This document shows positions 36,751-48,744 of a DNA stretch of 64,000 nt, in pieces; position 1 is the stretch's first letter, and each line of letters starts with the position of its first letter. The DNA is from Pseudomonadota bacterium (GTDB lineage: Bacteria > Pseudomonadota > Alphaproteobacteria > Sphingomonadales > Sphingomonadaceae). Location: contig JAIUPN010000012.1 in the NCBI GenBank assembly GCA_020160755.1, forward strand, positions 1-64,000. Direction: 5' to 3'. A model generated the notes under the pieces. The model had not been told where the DNA came from. It was given only the letters and a program-made list of their open reading frames with translations, and made no database searches. Position numbers and translations under genes: made by a program.

Positions 36751-37431
36751 TTATTCCGCTTCGATCCCCGCGATGCGGTTTCCGGCATCCTCGCGATAGA
36801 GCGACCAGTCGGCGGGGCATTTGTTCACGGGCTTCGGCAATCCCTGCATACCTTCGGTGACCCAGCAATCGTTGAAAATCGAACAATAGCAGGCGCGCAC
36901 CTTGAGCTTCCATCGTTCCTTGTTGAACGCCTGCCAGACCTTCTCGGACGCGGGGGTACGCGGAAAGCTGACGAACTCGATGGTTTCACCCGGCCGTGCG
37001 GCGATCCCGGTCGAGGGCGAGGTGGAAAAGCGTAACGCGCGTGCGTCGGATCCGGTGCAGCACGCCCTGAGCAGTTCGATCGGGGTGGTCATCGGCTTGC
37101 CTTCGTAGCGGATTTCAATGGGGCCGAGGATCGCGGGACCGACGCCATTGTTCGTCAGCGTCAGCGCGATATCCTGATTGCCTTCCTTGTCGCCATTGCT
37201 CGTTCCGAAGGTCACGAAGGGCATCACCCCGCCGGTCTGCATCTTCTGCGTCGCGTCGGCCTGGACGAAAGCGAACCAGGCGAGCGCAAGCGACGCGATC
37301 AGCGCGGGAAGGCCGATCAGGAAATGCGCGATCGTGATGAGCGGCAGGTAACGCAGCATGCGCGAACCGATTTCAGCGGCGCCGGGGGGCGCGGGTTCGG
37401 GCGCGGCATCGGCTTTGAGCGTCTCGGTCAT
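36751..37431 (-). CDS. hypothetical membrane-anchored protein
   Basis: A 226-residue protein with a Pro/Ala-rich cytoplasmic N-terminus, one hydrophobic segment (about residues 29-60) and a C-terminal domain with six or more cysteines including Cys-Cys and Ala-Cys-Tyr-Cys. No family is recognised. ATG 37431 has GGAGAG upstream. It lies upstream of the ArsR gene on the same strand and ends two bases from the second operator copy. Its function is unknown. Confidence 0.7.
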   Translation of the reverse strand: MTETLKADAAPEPAPPGAAEIGSRMLRYLPLITIAHFLIGLPALIASLALAWFAFVQADATQKMQTGGVMPFVTFGTSNGDKEGNQDIALTLTNNGVGPAILGPIEIRYEGKPMTTPIELLRACCTGSDARALRFSTSPSTGIAARPGETIEFVSFPRTPASEKVWQAFNKERWKLKVRACYCSIFNDCWVTEGMQGLPKPVNKCPADWSLYREDAGNRIAGIEAE

Positions 37432-37494
37432 CGGTCTCTCCGTTTTGGTCCCGCTGCCTACCGCGACTTTTCCGCTTTTCCAATCGGCTGCATA

Positions 37495-37513
37495 ATTGAC
37501 ATTGATTCTCAAT
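37495..37513. promoter_or_regulatory. Fur-like box before the TonB receptor
   Basis: On the minus strand the 19 bases read ATTGAGAATCAATGTCAAT. They agree at 15 of 19 positions with the E. coli/Pseudomonas-type AATGAGAATCATTATCATT Fur site. It lies 44 bases before the receptor start. Confidence 0.65.
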
Positions 37514-37556
37514 AGCGACTATGGCGCCCGCGAACACCTAAACTGTGGGGGACATG

Positions 37557-39614
37557 ATGAAAATTCGCACCAGTATACGGATGAGCTGTGCCACGGCGCT
37601 CGCGCTGGCGAGCCAAACGGTGCAAGCGCAGGAGGGTGAGATCGAAGCGGCCGGCGACATCGTCGTCGTCGGCGCGCTGACCGATGTCGAGATCGATCGC
37701 GAGGAAATCGAGATCATCCAGGCGAACGACCTTGCCGACCTGTTCCGCGGCGTGCCCTCGGTCTCGGTCGGTGGCGGCATCGGGCTGGCACAGAAAATCT
37801 ACGTCCGCGGGCTCGAGGATTCGCTGCTCAACGTCACGATCGACGGCGCACCGCAGCGCGGCACGCTGTTTCATCATATCGGCCGCGTGACGATCGAGCC
37901 CGAACTGCTCGAAACCGTCGATGTCCAGGCCGGGCCGGGCGAGGCGACCGCCGGCTTTGGCGCGGTCGGCGGCGCAATCCGTTTCCGCACGCGTAACGCG
38001 GTCGACATGCTGCAGGACGGCCGCGATATCGGCGGCATCGCCAAGGCGGGCTGGTTCAGCAACGACGGCTACAAGCTCAGTGGCACCGTCTATGGCCGCA
38101 TCGCGGGCGACGTTGGCATCCTTGCCTCCTACGTCCATGTGAACCGCGATCCGTACAAGGACGGCGACGGCGTCCGCCAGCTCGCGACCGGCGCCGAACA
38201 GAATCTGGGTTTCGTGAAGGTCGGCGGCGATCTCGGCGGCGGCCACCGGTTGACCGCGAGCTATGAACAGCGCCGCGAAAGCGGGCGTTTCGGCCAGCGC
38301 CCGAACTGGCCGGTCTTCGCCAATACCCGGCTGTTCGACGCGAAGGGCAAGCGCCAGACCGCGGTCCTCAACTATGGCTATGAAGGCGACAGCGGTGTTG
38401 GCATCGAGGCGAGCGGCTATTGGACGCGCACCAATTTCTCGCAGAATCGCGACGATCGCTGGGGCCTCTACGGTTCCGAGATCGAAACATATGGCTTCGA
38501 CGTGCGCGCGAAGCTCGCGATTGCGAACCACGATATCACCGTCGGTGCCGAGCATCGCCGCGACCGGGTGACGAGCGAATATCTCGGCGCGCCCGCGATG
38601 TGGCAGCCATGGGCGTGGGACCCGAACATCGGTCGCTTTGCCGAAAAGGGCGCGTTGATGGGGGTCTATGTTCAGGATCACTGGCGCGTGATCGATCCGC
38701 TGCTCGTCAGCTTCGGCGCGCGCTACGACACTTATGACCTCGACCAGCTCACCTATCGCAAGGGCACCAAGAGCGACGGGCTAAGCTTCAATGTCGGCGC
38801 CGAGTTCGAAATCCTGCCGGGCCTCAGTCTCAATGCCGGCTATGCCGAGGCGTTCCGCGGCAAGGAAATCGGCGATGCCTTCACGCTGGAAAAGAACCCG
38901 GCGTGGCTGTCGATGTCGCCGACGCTGCGTCCCGAACGCGTCGACAATGTCGAGGGCGGGGTGAAATATGACGCGGGCGGCTTCACTGCGTCGGCGGTCT
39001 ATTACGAGATGACGATCAAGGACGTCATCCTCGACCAGCTCGGCCGCGACCGCGTTGCGCGGCCGCTTCAAGACTCGGTCTATTACGAGAATGTCGGCAA
39101 ATTCAAATCGAAGGGGCTCGAACTGCGCGCGGGTTACCGCACCGGCCCGTTCAGCCTCGACGCCTATTACAACCACTATGATTCGCGCCTGAACGGCAAC
39201 CGGATCGAGGGGTATGAGCATATCGCGCTCGGCAATTCGATGGGTGACAACTGGGCGGTGACCGCCGGCTATCAGCCGAGCGACCATTTCAACTTCCGCG
39301 CCAGCCTGACCCGCTTCGAGGATCTGAACGACATCGAAGTGCTGTTCCGCGAAAAGCAGCTCGGCTTTGTCACCCAGACCTATTTCATCGACAAGCCCGG
39401 CTATACGACGGTCGACCTGTTCGGCAGCTGGCGCCCGTTCGGGACCGACCGGCTCGAACTGCAGGCGGCGGTCTATAATTTGTTCGACAAGCGCTATATC
39501 GCGCACGCCTCGACCGCCGATTACGGCCAGCTTGGCCTCGCCGACTATGCGATCGTCTCGGGCCTCCCCGAACCGGGGCGCAATGTCCGGCTGACCGCCT
39601 CCGTCCGCTTCTGA
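37557..39614 (+). CDS. TonB-dependent receptor (probably iron/siderophore)
   Basis: A 685-residue outer-membrane receptor. A signal peptide (cleavage near Val-Gln-Ala-Gln) leads to a plug domain (Leu-Phe-Arg-Gly-Val-Pro-Ser-Val-Ser-Val-Gly-Gly-Gly and Ile-Tyr-Val-Arg-Gly-Leu-Glu) and a 22-strand-type barrel ending in Ser-Val-Arg-Phe. It transports a chelate using TonB energy. The Fur-like box upstream and the PepSY gene downstream point to iron or siderophore uptake. ATG 37557 is chosen for spacing from a GGGGG ribosome-binding site; ATG 37554 is close behind. Confidence 0.9.
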   Translation: MKIRTSIRMSCATALALASQTVQAQEGEIEAAGDIVVVGALTDVEIDREEIEIIQANDLADLFRGVPSVSVGGGIGLAQKIYVRGLEDSLLNVTIDGAPQRGTLFHHIGRVTIEPELLETVDVQAGPGEATAGFGAVGGAIRFRTRNAVDMLQDGRDIGGIAKAGWFSNDGYKLSGTVYGRIAGDVGILASYVHVNRDPYKDGDGVRQLATGAEQNLGFVKVGGDLGGGHRLTASYEQRRESGRFGQRPNWPVFANTRLFDAKGKRQTAVLNYGYEGDSGVGIEASGYWTRTNFSQNRDDRWGLYGSEIETYGFDVRAKLAIANHDITVGAEHRRDRVTSEYLGAPAMWQPWAWDPNIGRFAEKGALMGVYVQDHWRVIDPLLVSFGARYDTYDLDQLTYRKGTKSDGLSFNVGAEFEILPGLSLNAGYAEAFRGKEIGDAFTLEKNPAWLSMSPTLRPERVDNVEGGVKYDAGGFTASAVYYEMTIKDVILDQLGRDRVARPLQDSVYYENVGKFKSKGLELRAGYRTGPFSLDAYYNHYDSRLNGNRIEGYEHIALGNSMGDNWAVTAGYQPSDHFNFRASLTRFEDLNDIEVLFREKQLGFVTQTYFIDKPGYTTVDLFGSWRPFGTDRLELQAAVYNLFDKRYIAHASTADYGQLGLADYAIVSGLPEPGRNVRLTASVRF

Positions 39615-40732
39615 TGACGGGCGCGGCTGTCCGGCGGCGGCCGCGCCACGCCTTGAAGCTGTGGCACCGCTGGTTCGGCCTTATCGCCGGGCTCTGGCTT
39701 GCGCTGCTCGCCGTCACCGGCATCGCGGTCACCTTTTATGATGAGCTCGACAGCGCGCTCAACGCCGATTGGCGGACGGTGTCGGTGTCGGCGAACCGTG
39801 CCCCGATCGGCCACGCCGTCGCGGCCGCCGAACGCGCGCTGCCCGGCTTTGCGCCGAACATGATCGAGTTGCCCGGCCATGCCGGCGACAGCCTGTGGAT
39901 GATGGGCCGCGCGCTAGTCGACGGAGCGCCGCGGCCGGTGCAGGTCTTTGCCGATCCGCGCGACGGGGCGATCCTCGGCTGGCGCGAAAGCGGCGCGATC
40001 AGGCTCGACCGGCGCCATGCGATGGACATCGTCTACGGCCTTCACATCGACCTGCTCGCGGGACCGTGGATGACCTGGTTCTTCGGGCTCGTCGCGCTCC
40101 TGTGGGTGATCGATCACGGCATTGCGGCGGCGCTGTCCTTTCCGAAGGGTATGCGCCGGCTGCGCGCCTTTCGTATCGAAGGGCGGCGTGGCAGCCTGAA
40201 ACGCCTGTTCGATTCGCACCGCGCGTGGGGGCTCTGGTTCCTGCCGGTGACGCTCGTCCTCGCCGTCACCGGCGTGACGCTCGCCTGGCCCGACGACAGC
40301 CGCGAGGCGATCGGCCTCGTCTCGCCGATCACCGGACGCCTTCACGAAAGCATGGCCGATGTTTCTGAAACGCCGTCCGCGATCGATGTCGATGCCGCGA
40401 TGGCGCGCGTCGTTGGCGATACAGGGGCGCGCGTCCACAGCGTCCGCATTTTCCCTGACCATGGTGTCTATGCGGTGCGTATCTTCGACGCACGCGACCG
40501 CGACGATCAGGGACGATTGTGGCACTATGTCGCGATGGACGACGGCCGGATCACCGGCACGCGCCACGACAACGGCACCACCGCGGGCGACGAATTCTTC
40601 GCGTGGCAATATCCGCTTCACTCGGGCAAGGCGTTCGGGCTCGCCGGGCGTTTGCTCGTCCTCGGTGGCGGTGTCGTCACGCTCTGGCTCTGTGTCGGCG
40701 GGATCAGGCTCTGGTGGCGACGGCGGCGGTGA
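39614..40732 (+). CDS. PepSY-domain membrane protein
   Basis: A 372-residue inner-membrane protein of the PepSY-associated TM-helix family. The N-terminus Leu-Lys-Leu-Trp-His-Arg-Trp-Phe-Gly-Leu-Ile-Ala-Gly-Leu-Trp-Leu and about four membrane segments with conserved His (Tyr-Gly-Leu-His-Ile-Asp-Leu-Leu) fit proteins thought to act in siderophore or heme iron reduction. Its ATG overlaps the receptor stop (TGATG), so it is co-transcribed and probably works on the cargo of the receptor. Confidence 0.9.
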   Translation: MTGAAVRRRPRHALKLWHRWFGLIAGLWLALLAVTGIAVTFYDELDSALNADWRTVSVSANRAPIGHAVAAAERALPGFAPNMIELPGHAGDSLWMMGRALVDGAPRPVQVFADPRDGAILGWRESGAIRLDRRHAMDIVYGLHIDLLAGPWMTWFFGLVALLWVIDHGIAAALSFPKGMRRLRAFRIEGRRGSLKRLFDSHRAWGLWFLPVTLVLAVTGVTLAWPDDSREAIGLVSPITGRLHESMADVSETPSAIDVDAAMARVVGDTGARVHSVRIFPDHGVYAVRIFDARDRDDQGRLWHYVAMDDGRITGTRHDNGTTAGDEFFAWQYPLHSGKAFGLAGRLLVLGGGVVTLWLCVGGIRLWWRRRR

Positions 40733-40785
40733 CGGGTAGGGGAAAACGCTCGCACACATCGCCGCTTTGCGCTTAATATCGGCCC

Positions 40786-41514
40786 ATGCTGACAATGATC
40801 CTTCCCGCCCTTGTCCTGTCTGCCGCCCAGGCGGCCCCTGCGGTCGTTCCGCCGCCCGCGCCCCCGTCGCCGCGCGTCGGACCGGTCCGGCCGATGATGG
40901 CGCCGCCGCCGCCCCCGCCGCCGCTGCCCGTCCCGCAAATGCCCGACGCGCGGCCCTATGTCGCGCTCGTCACCGACGCGGGCACGATCACCGTGCGGAT
41001 CGAGAACAAACGCGCACCGGTCACCGCCGCGAATTTCCTCCGCTATGTCGATGCCAAGCGGATGGACGGTTTCAAATTCTATCGCTCGACGAAAAGCTGG
41101 GGGCCCGCGAACCAGCTTGTCCAGGCGGGCAATCGCGGCGATGCGCGCAAGAATTTCCCGCCGATCGCGCATGAGCCGACGAAGACGACGGGGCTGACGA
41201 ACTGCAAGGGCGCGCTGTCGATGGCACGGCTCAATCCGGGCGACGCGACGAGCGACTTCTTCCTGCTGCTTTCGGATATCAAGGGCTTCGATTCGGATGC
41301 GGTGGGCGGTGACGGCGCGGGTTTCGCGGTGTTCGGCGAAATCGTCGCGGGAGCCGACGTCGCGGCGGCGATCTTCAACGCACCGGTTTCGCCGACTGCG
41401 GGCGAAGGCGTGATGGTCGGCCAGATGCTCGATCCGCAGGTGACGATCAAGACCGCGCGCCGCGTGCCGGCTCCCGCGGATGCGCCGAAGGGATGCGTGG
41501 TGAAGGCGGGTTGA
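40786..41514 (+). CDS. cyclophilin-type peptidylprolyl isomerase
   Basis: A 242-residue protein with a signal peptide (Met-Leu-Thr-Met-Ile-Leu-Pro-Ala-Leu-Val-Leu-Ser-Ala), a Pro-rich linker (about residues 18-50) and a cyclophilin domain that isomerises proline peptide bonds in the periplasm. Visible cyclophilin segments are Ala-Pro-Val-Thr-Ala-Ala-Asn-Phe-Leu-Arg-Tyr-Val, Gly-Phe-Lys-Phe-Tyr-Arg, Gly-Ala-Leu-Ser-Met-Ala-Arg and Phe-Ala-Val-Phe-Gly-Glu-Ile-Val. The gene stands 53 bases after the PepSY gene and 85 bases before bamD. Confidence 0.92.
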   Translation: MLTMILPALVLSAAQAAPAVVPPPAPPSPRVGPVRPMMAPPPPPPPLPVPQMPDARPYVALVTDAGTITVRIENKRAPVTAANFLRYVDAKRMDGFKFYRSTKSWGPANQLVQAGNRGDARKNFPPIAHEPTKTTGLTNCKGALSMARLNPGDATSDFFLLLSDIKGFDSDAVGGDGAGFAVFGEIVAGADVAAAIFNAPVSPTAGEGVMVGQMLDPQVTIKTARRVPAPADAPKGCVVKAG

Positions 41515-41599
41515 ATCACCCACTGACGTGGTGCCGAAACCCGACAAGACGCCCCATCATTTATTTTGCGTTCATCCGCGCTGTGGCTATACCGCGCGC

Positions 41600-42394
41600 A
41601 TGACTCGATTTGCCCCCTCGCGCGCAACCGTGCGCCTGCTCGCCGCCGCGCTCGCCATCACCCCCATGCTGGCGGCCTGTGCCGGGGGCGGCAATGTGAA
41701 GAAGGATACGCGTTACGTCGCGCGCGACGTCAACACGCTGTACCGCGCGGCGCAGGACCGGCTCGATCGTGGCCAATACGGCCTCGCCGCCGCGCTGTTC
41801 GACGAGGTCGAGCGCCAGCATCCCTATTCGCCCTGGGCGCGCCGCGCGCAGCTGATGAGCTCGTTCAGCTATTATATGGACCGCGAATATACCCCGGCGA
41901 TCGAGGCTGCGCAGCGTTTCCTCGCGATCCACCCGGGCAACAAGGACGCGCCCTACGCTTATTATCTGATCGGCCTCAGCTATTATGAGCAGATCAGCGA
42001 CGTGACGCGCGATCAGAAGATCACCCAGCAGGCGCAGAATGCGCTCGGCGAAGTCATCCGCCGCTATCCCGACAGCCGCTACGCGTCCGACGCGCGGCTC
42101 AAGGTCGACCTGGTGCAGGATCACCTCGCAGGCAAGGAAATGGAAATCGGCCGTTTCTACCAGCGCAGCTCGAACTGGCTCGCGGCGTCGATCCGCTTCC
42201 GCGAAGTCGTCGACAAATATCAGACGACGAGCCACGCGCCCGAAGCGCTCTATCGCCTGACCGAATGCTATCTGGCGCTCGGCATCCCGACCGAGGCGAA
42301 GAAATCGGCCGCGGTGCTCGGTGCCAACTATCCGGGCAACGAATGGTATGAGCGCGCTTACAAGCTGATGCAGAAGAACGCGCCGAGCGCCTGA
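41600..42394 (+). CDS. bamD: outer-membrane assembly lipoprotein BamD
   Basis: A 264-residue lipoprotein of the BAM complex that folds outer-membrane proteins. The lipobox is Leu-Ala-Ala-Cys, about residue 27. TPR repeats follow: Leu-Tyr-Arg-Ala-Ala-Gln-Asp-Arg-Leu-Asp, Ala-Ala-Leu-Phe-Asp-Glu-Val-Glu-Arg-Gln-His-Pro-Tyr-Ser and Val-Ile-Arg-Arg-Tyr-Pro-Asp-Ser-Arg-Tyr-Ala. ATG 41600 is chosen because it begins the signal peptide; an upstream ATG would add a basic segment unlike BamD. It is followed by recN, a neighbour pairing common in alphaproteobacteria. Confidence 0.94.
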   Translation: MTRFAPSRATVRLLAAALAITPMLAACAGGGNVKKDTRYVARDVNTLYRAAQDRLDRGQYGLAAALFDEVERQHPYSPWARRAQLMSSFSYYMDREYTPAIEAAQRFLAIHPGNKDAPYAYYLIGLSYYEQISDVTRDQKITQQAQNALGEVIRRYPDSRYASDARLKVDLVQDHLAGKEMEIGRFYQRSSNWLAASIRFREVVDKYQTTSHAPEALYRLTECYLALGIPTEAKKSAAVLGANYPGNEWYERAYKLMQKNAPSA

Positions 42395-42441
42395 TCGCGC
42401 CGGGAATAGATTCTGCCTTTGTTCTGCGGTAAGGACGGCCC

Positions 42442-44112
42442 GTGCTGACCGCTTTGTCCATCGCCAATATCGTGCTGATCGAACGGCTCGACCTCGATTT
42501 CGAGGCCGGGTTGGGCGTGCTGACGGGCGAGACCGGTGCGGGCAAGTCGATCCTGCTCGATGCGCTCGGCCTCGCGCTCGGCGCGCGCGCCGACAGCGCG
42601 CTGGTGCGGCAGGGCAGCGGACAGGCGCAGGTCACCGCGAGTTTCGCCGAACCGGTATCGGGGACGAAGCTCGCTGCATTGCTCGCCGAGAATGAGATCG
42701 TGCTTGAACCCGGCGAGCCGCTGCTGATCCGCCGCACGTTAAAAGCCGACGGCGGCAGCCGCGCCTTTCTCAACGACCAGCCCTGTTCGGCGGCGCTGCT
42801 GCGCGAAATCGGCGGCCACCTTGTCGAAATTCACGGGCAGCACGACGATCGCGGTTTGCTGGCGCCTGCGGGGCACCGGGCGCTGCTCGACGCCTATGCG
42901 CGCGCCGACACGCGGGGCGTTGCCACCGCGCACGCCGCCTGGCGCGCGGCCGAAGACGGGCTGAACGCAGCGCGGTCCGCCATCGCCGAGGCGGAGCGCG
43001 ACCGCGAATGGCTCGAACATTGCGTCGCCGAACTTCAGGCGCTCGCACCGCAGCCGGGCGAAGACGCCGAACTGTCCGAGGCCCGCGCGGCGATGCAGAA
43101 GGGCGAAAGGCTCGCGGGCGATCTCGGCGCGATCATGGAAGCGTTCGAGGGGAGCGAAAGCGGTCCCGCGCTGCTCCGCGGCGCCGCGCGGCGGCTCGAC
43201 CGCCTCGCCGGCGACCATCCGCTGCTCGCCGAAGCGCTCGCGGGGCTCGACCGCGCGATCATCGAGGCCGACGAGGCCGAGACCAAGCTCCACGAAGCCG
43301 CGCGCGCGATGGAATATGACCCCGAACGGCTCGAAGCGACCGAAACGCGGCTGTTCGAGCTGCGCGCGATGGCGCGCAAGCACAACGTCCAGCCCGACGA
43401 GCTCGCCGAGCTTGCCGGGACGCTCGCCGCGCGTCTCGACGCGATCGAGGGCGGCAGCGCGGGGCTCGCCAAGCTCGAAGCCGCGGTCGCCGAGACCGCC
43501 GCCGCCTACACCCACGCCGCGACCGCGCTCTCGGACCAGCGCAGCAAGGCCGCGGCGCGCCTCGACGCAGCGGTCGCGGGCGAACTGGTGCCGCTGAAAC
43601 TCGACGCCGCACGCTTCCAGACGCTGCTCGAACGGCTGCCCGCCGAACGCTGGGGCGCTGACGGGATGGACCGCGTCGAATTCCTCATCTCGACCAACCC
43701 CGGCGCGCCCTTCGCGCCGCTCGCGAAGATCGCGTCGGGCGGCGAACTTTCGCGCTTCATCCTCGCGCTCAAGGTCGCGCTGGCCGAAGAGGGCGGCGCC
43801 GACACGATCATCTTCGACGAAATCGACCGCGGCGTCGGCGGCGCGGTTGCGAGCGCGATCGGTGAACGCCTCGCGAGGCTGGCGGGTGCCGGGAAACAGC
43901 TCCTCGCCGTGACTCACAGCCCGCAGGTCGCGGCGAAAGGCGCGGCGCATTTCATTATCGCCAAGTCGAGCGAGGGCATTGTGACGCGCACGAGCGTCCA
44001 CGAACTCGACGAAGCCGGCCGCCGCGAGGAAATCGCGCGGATGCTGTCGGGCGCCGAAGTGACCGACGAAGCGCGCGCGCAGGCGGAGCGGCTGCTGGAG
44101 GTCGCGGCATGA
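42442..44112 (+). CDS. recN: DNA repair protein RecN
   Basis: A 556-residue SMC-like ATPase of double-strand-break repair. Walker A is Gly-Glu-Thr-Gly-Ala-Gly-Lys-Ser near residue 29. A Glu/Ala-rich coiled coil runs about residues 155-370. The signature Ser-Gly-Gly-Glu-Leu-Ser-Arg-Phe and Walker B Thr-Ile-Ile-Phe-Asp-Glu-Ile-Asp-Arg-Gly near 455 follow. The start is GTG 42442 with AAGGA upstream. The stop overlaps the GNAT start (ATGA). Confidence 0.96.
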   Translation: MLTALSIANIVLIERLDLDFEAGLGVLTGETGAGKSILLDALGLALGARADSALVRQGSGQAQVTASFAEPVSGTKLAALLAENEIVLEPGEPLLIRRTLKADGGSRAFLNDQPCSAALLREIGGHLVEIHGQHDDRGLLAPAGHRALLDAYARADTRGVATAHAAWRAAEDGLNAARSAIAEAERDREWLEHCVAELQALAPQPGEDAELSEARAAMQKGERLAGDLGAIMEAFEGSESGPALLRGAARRLDRLAGDHPLLAEALAGLDRAIIEADEAETKLHEAARAMEYDPERLEATETRLFELRAMARKHNVQPDELAELAGTLAARLDAIEGGSAGLAKLEAAVAETAAAYTHAATALSDQRSKAAARLDAAVAGELVPLKLDAARFQTLLERLPAERWGADGMDRVEFLISTNPGAPFAPLAKIASGGELSRFILALKVALAEEGGADTIIFDEIDRGVGGAVASAIGERLARLAGAGKQLLAVTHSPQVAAKGAAHFIIAKSSEGIVTRTSVHELDEAGRREEIARMLSGAEVTDEARAQAERLLEVAA

Positions 44113-44791
44113 CCGCGCCGCACCCGCTCGACCGCCCCGTCTGGACCATGCTCACCGGGCGGCAGGCGCATCTGGCCGAAGGCGACGCGCGCGCGGTGCG
44201 GATCGATCGTGGTTACGGCGTTTTCGGTGTCGCCGCCGACACCGGCGCCGAGGCACAGGCGGCGCTCGCCGCGCTTGTGCCCGACGACGGCGAAATCTGG
44301 ATCGTCGAGGGCGAACGCTGGCCGGTCCCCGCCGGCACGCGCGAGGTGAAGCGTGCGGTGCTTGCGCAGATGGTTGCCGAAGGCCCGCCGCCCGCGCCGC
44401 GCGACGGCGAACCCACGATCCTTGGGCTCGATGAAGAGGACGCGCCCGAAATGGCGGCGCTCGCTGACCATGCGAAGCCCGGTCCCTGGGGGCCGAAGAC
44501 GCATCGTTACGGACCCTTTTTCGGTATCCGCGAGAACGGCCGTCTGCTCGCGATGGCGGGGCAGCGCATATTGGTCCCCGGCATGGCCGAGGTCAGCGGC
44601 GTGTCGACGTGGGAGGACTGCCGCGGGCGCGGGCTGGCGCGCGCGCTGATCGGTCATGTCATGCGCGAAATGGTCGCGCGCGGCGAGCAGCCCTTCCTGC
44701 ACAGCTATGCCGACAATGAAGGCGCGATCGCGCTTTATGAATCGCTCGGTTTTCGTATCCGCCGCGAGGTGCATGTGCTGGCGATCGCAAA

Positions 44792-44795
<4 letters not shown>
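44109..44795 (+). CDS. GNAT family acetyltransferase
   Basis: A 228-residue two-part acetyltransferase. The C-terminal half shows the acetyl-CoA loop Cys-Arg-Gly-Arg-Gly-Leu-Ala-Arg-Ala-Leu-Ile and the terminal Ala-Ile-Ala-Leu-Tyr-Glu-Ser-Leu-Gly-Phe. Gly-Val-Ser-Thr precedes them on the usual beta strand. The substrate is unknown. ATGA overlaps join it to recN before and the monooxygenase gene after, giving a tightly coupled recN-GNAT-monooxygenase-ligA run. Confidence 0.87.
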
Positions 44796-47373
<2,578 letters not shown>

Positions 47374-47391
47374 GGTTTCATTGCCTCTATT

Positions 47392-47464
47392 CGTCACCCC
47401 GGACCTGATCCGGGGGCCATGAGGCCGGGGCAGAAATGGATGCCGGATCAAGTCCGGCATGACG
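47392..47464. repeat. paired inverted repeat with self-complementary arms
   Basis: Two 28-base inverted copies (47392-47419 and 47437-47464), beginning CGTCACCCCGGA and ending with the complement of CGTCATGCCGGA. They agree at 22 of 28 positions. Each arm itself folds, and the differences are compensating (CCCCGGA/TCCGGGG against TGCCGGA/TCCGGCA). It lies between ligA and the sterol-desaturase-like gene. Confidence 0.8.
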
Positions 47465-47539
47465 CAGATGAAATTTGGGTGATATAGAACCGTGCGCGAC
47501 ATCACAGACGGCGCGGCGGAAATGCTGTGAGGGGACCGC

Positions 47540-48724
47540 ATGGCAAAGCGTGATTATTTGAACAATCTGATGCGCGATCTCGAATCGCATACCGAGGTAA
47601 GGCGCTTTGGCAGCGGGTGGCTGTCGGGCTTCTTCGGGTTGCTGTTCGCGATCGCGGGTTTCTTCATGGTGGTCGCGCTGCGCTTCCCCGACTGGTTCGC
47701 GACCCCCGAACTGGCAATCATCAAACATTGGGGCGGGTTTCGCGGGCTGGTTCACGCGGTCCTGCTGGTGAGTTACGGGCTGTCGTTGCTCAGCCTGCTG
47801 CTCCGCCCACGCAAGGTGCTCGGCCTCACAGCGCTGATGATCGGGCTCGCGGCGATCCTCGTTGGCGGCGCCAATGTCCAGCCGCAGGAAACGCGCGACT
47901 GGGGCATCTTCTTCGGGCTCGACTTCTTCGTCGTGAACCTGCTCGTCACCGGCTTCATGTTCGCGCCGCTCGAACGCGCCTTCCCGCACCGGCGGACACA
48001 GCGCCTGTTCCGCACCGAATGGCGCGAGGATCTGTTCTATTATCTCGTCAGTACGATGTTCGTGCAGGTATTGGGCTTTCTCGCGCTCGCGCCCTCGACG
48101 ATCATCAACGAACACACCAGCAACTGGCAGGCGTTCCGCGCCGGGGTCGCCTCGCTGCCGTGGATCGTCCAGTTCGTCATTGTGGTCGTCGCGTCGGACA
48201 TGGCGCAATATTGGTTCCACCGCACCTTCCACCGCTACCCCTTCCTCTGGGGCTTCCACGCGGTGCATCACAGCGCGAAGTCGATGGACTGGCTCGCGGG
48301 ATCGCGAATGCATTTCGTCGAGATCATCCTGCTGCGCTCGATCACCTCGCTGCCACTCTTTACCCTCGGCTTCGCGCCCTCGGTGATGCAGGCCTATATC
48401 GGCTTCGTCTATGTCTGGTCGTCGCTGCTCCACGCCAATGTGGGAGGCAGTTTCAACCGCCTCGGCCACTGGATCGCGACGCCGCGTTTTCACCACTGGC
48501 ATCATGGGCTCGAGCGCGAGGCGTTCGACGTCAATTTCGCGATCCATTTCCCGTGGATCGACAAGATGTTCGGCACCTTCCATTTGCCCAAGGACCGCTG
48601 GCCCGAAAATTACGGCATCCCCGAAGATGTGCCGAAACATTATTGGGGCCAGTTCCTCTACCCATGGACACGCACGGGCAAGAAGACCGACGAGACGCCC
48701 GCCGAACAGGCTGGGGTCGAATAG
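47540..48724 (+). CDS. sterol desaturase / fatty acid hydroxylase family protein
   Basis: A 394-residue integral membrane di-iron oxygenase. The histidine clusters are present: His-Arg-Thr-Phe-His, His-Ala-Val-His-His, and His-His-Trp-His-His. Roughly six hydrophobic segments occupy the N-terminal half. Members hydroxylate or desaturate lipids, sterols or carotenoids; the substrate here is unknown. A second family member lies at 51294 on the other strand. The gene follows an inverted repeat and is 20 bases before the DUF2946 gene. Confidence 0.9.
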   Translation: MAKRDYLNNLMRDLESHTEVRRFGSGWLSGFFGLLFAIAGFFMVVALRFPDWFATPELAIIKHWGGFRGLVHAVLLVSYGLSLLSLLLRPRKVLGLTALMIGLAAILVGGANVQPQETRDWGIFFGLDFFVVNLLVTGFMFAPLERAFPHRRTQRLFRTEWREDLFYYLVSTMFVQVLGFLALAPSTIINEHTSNWQAFRAGVASLPWIVQFVIVVVASDMAQYWFHRTFHRYPFLWGFHAVHHSAKSMDWLAGSRMHFVEIILLRSITSLPLFTLGFAPSVMQAYIGFVYVWSSLLHANVGGSFNRLGHWIATPRFHHWHHGLEREAFDVNFAIHFPWIDKMFGTFHLPKDRWPENYGIPEDVPKHYWGQFLYPWTRTGKKTDETPAEQAGVE

Positions 48725-48744
48725 GGCAATCTGTCCGCTTGCCA

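Noticed and set aside
47617..48744. A plus-strand frame running through the 47540 desaturase into the DUF2946 gene
   Set aside because: Only its last part, from about 48745, has protein-like features. The earlier part overlaps the desaturase in another frame and is Arg/Ala-rich shadow.
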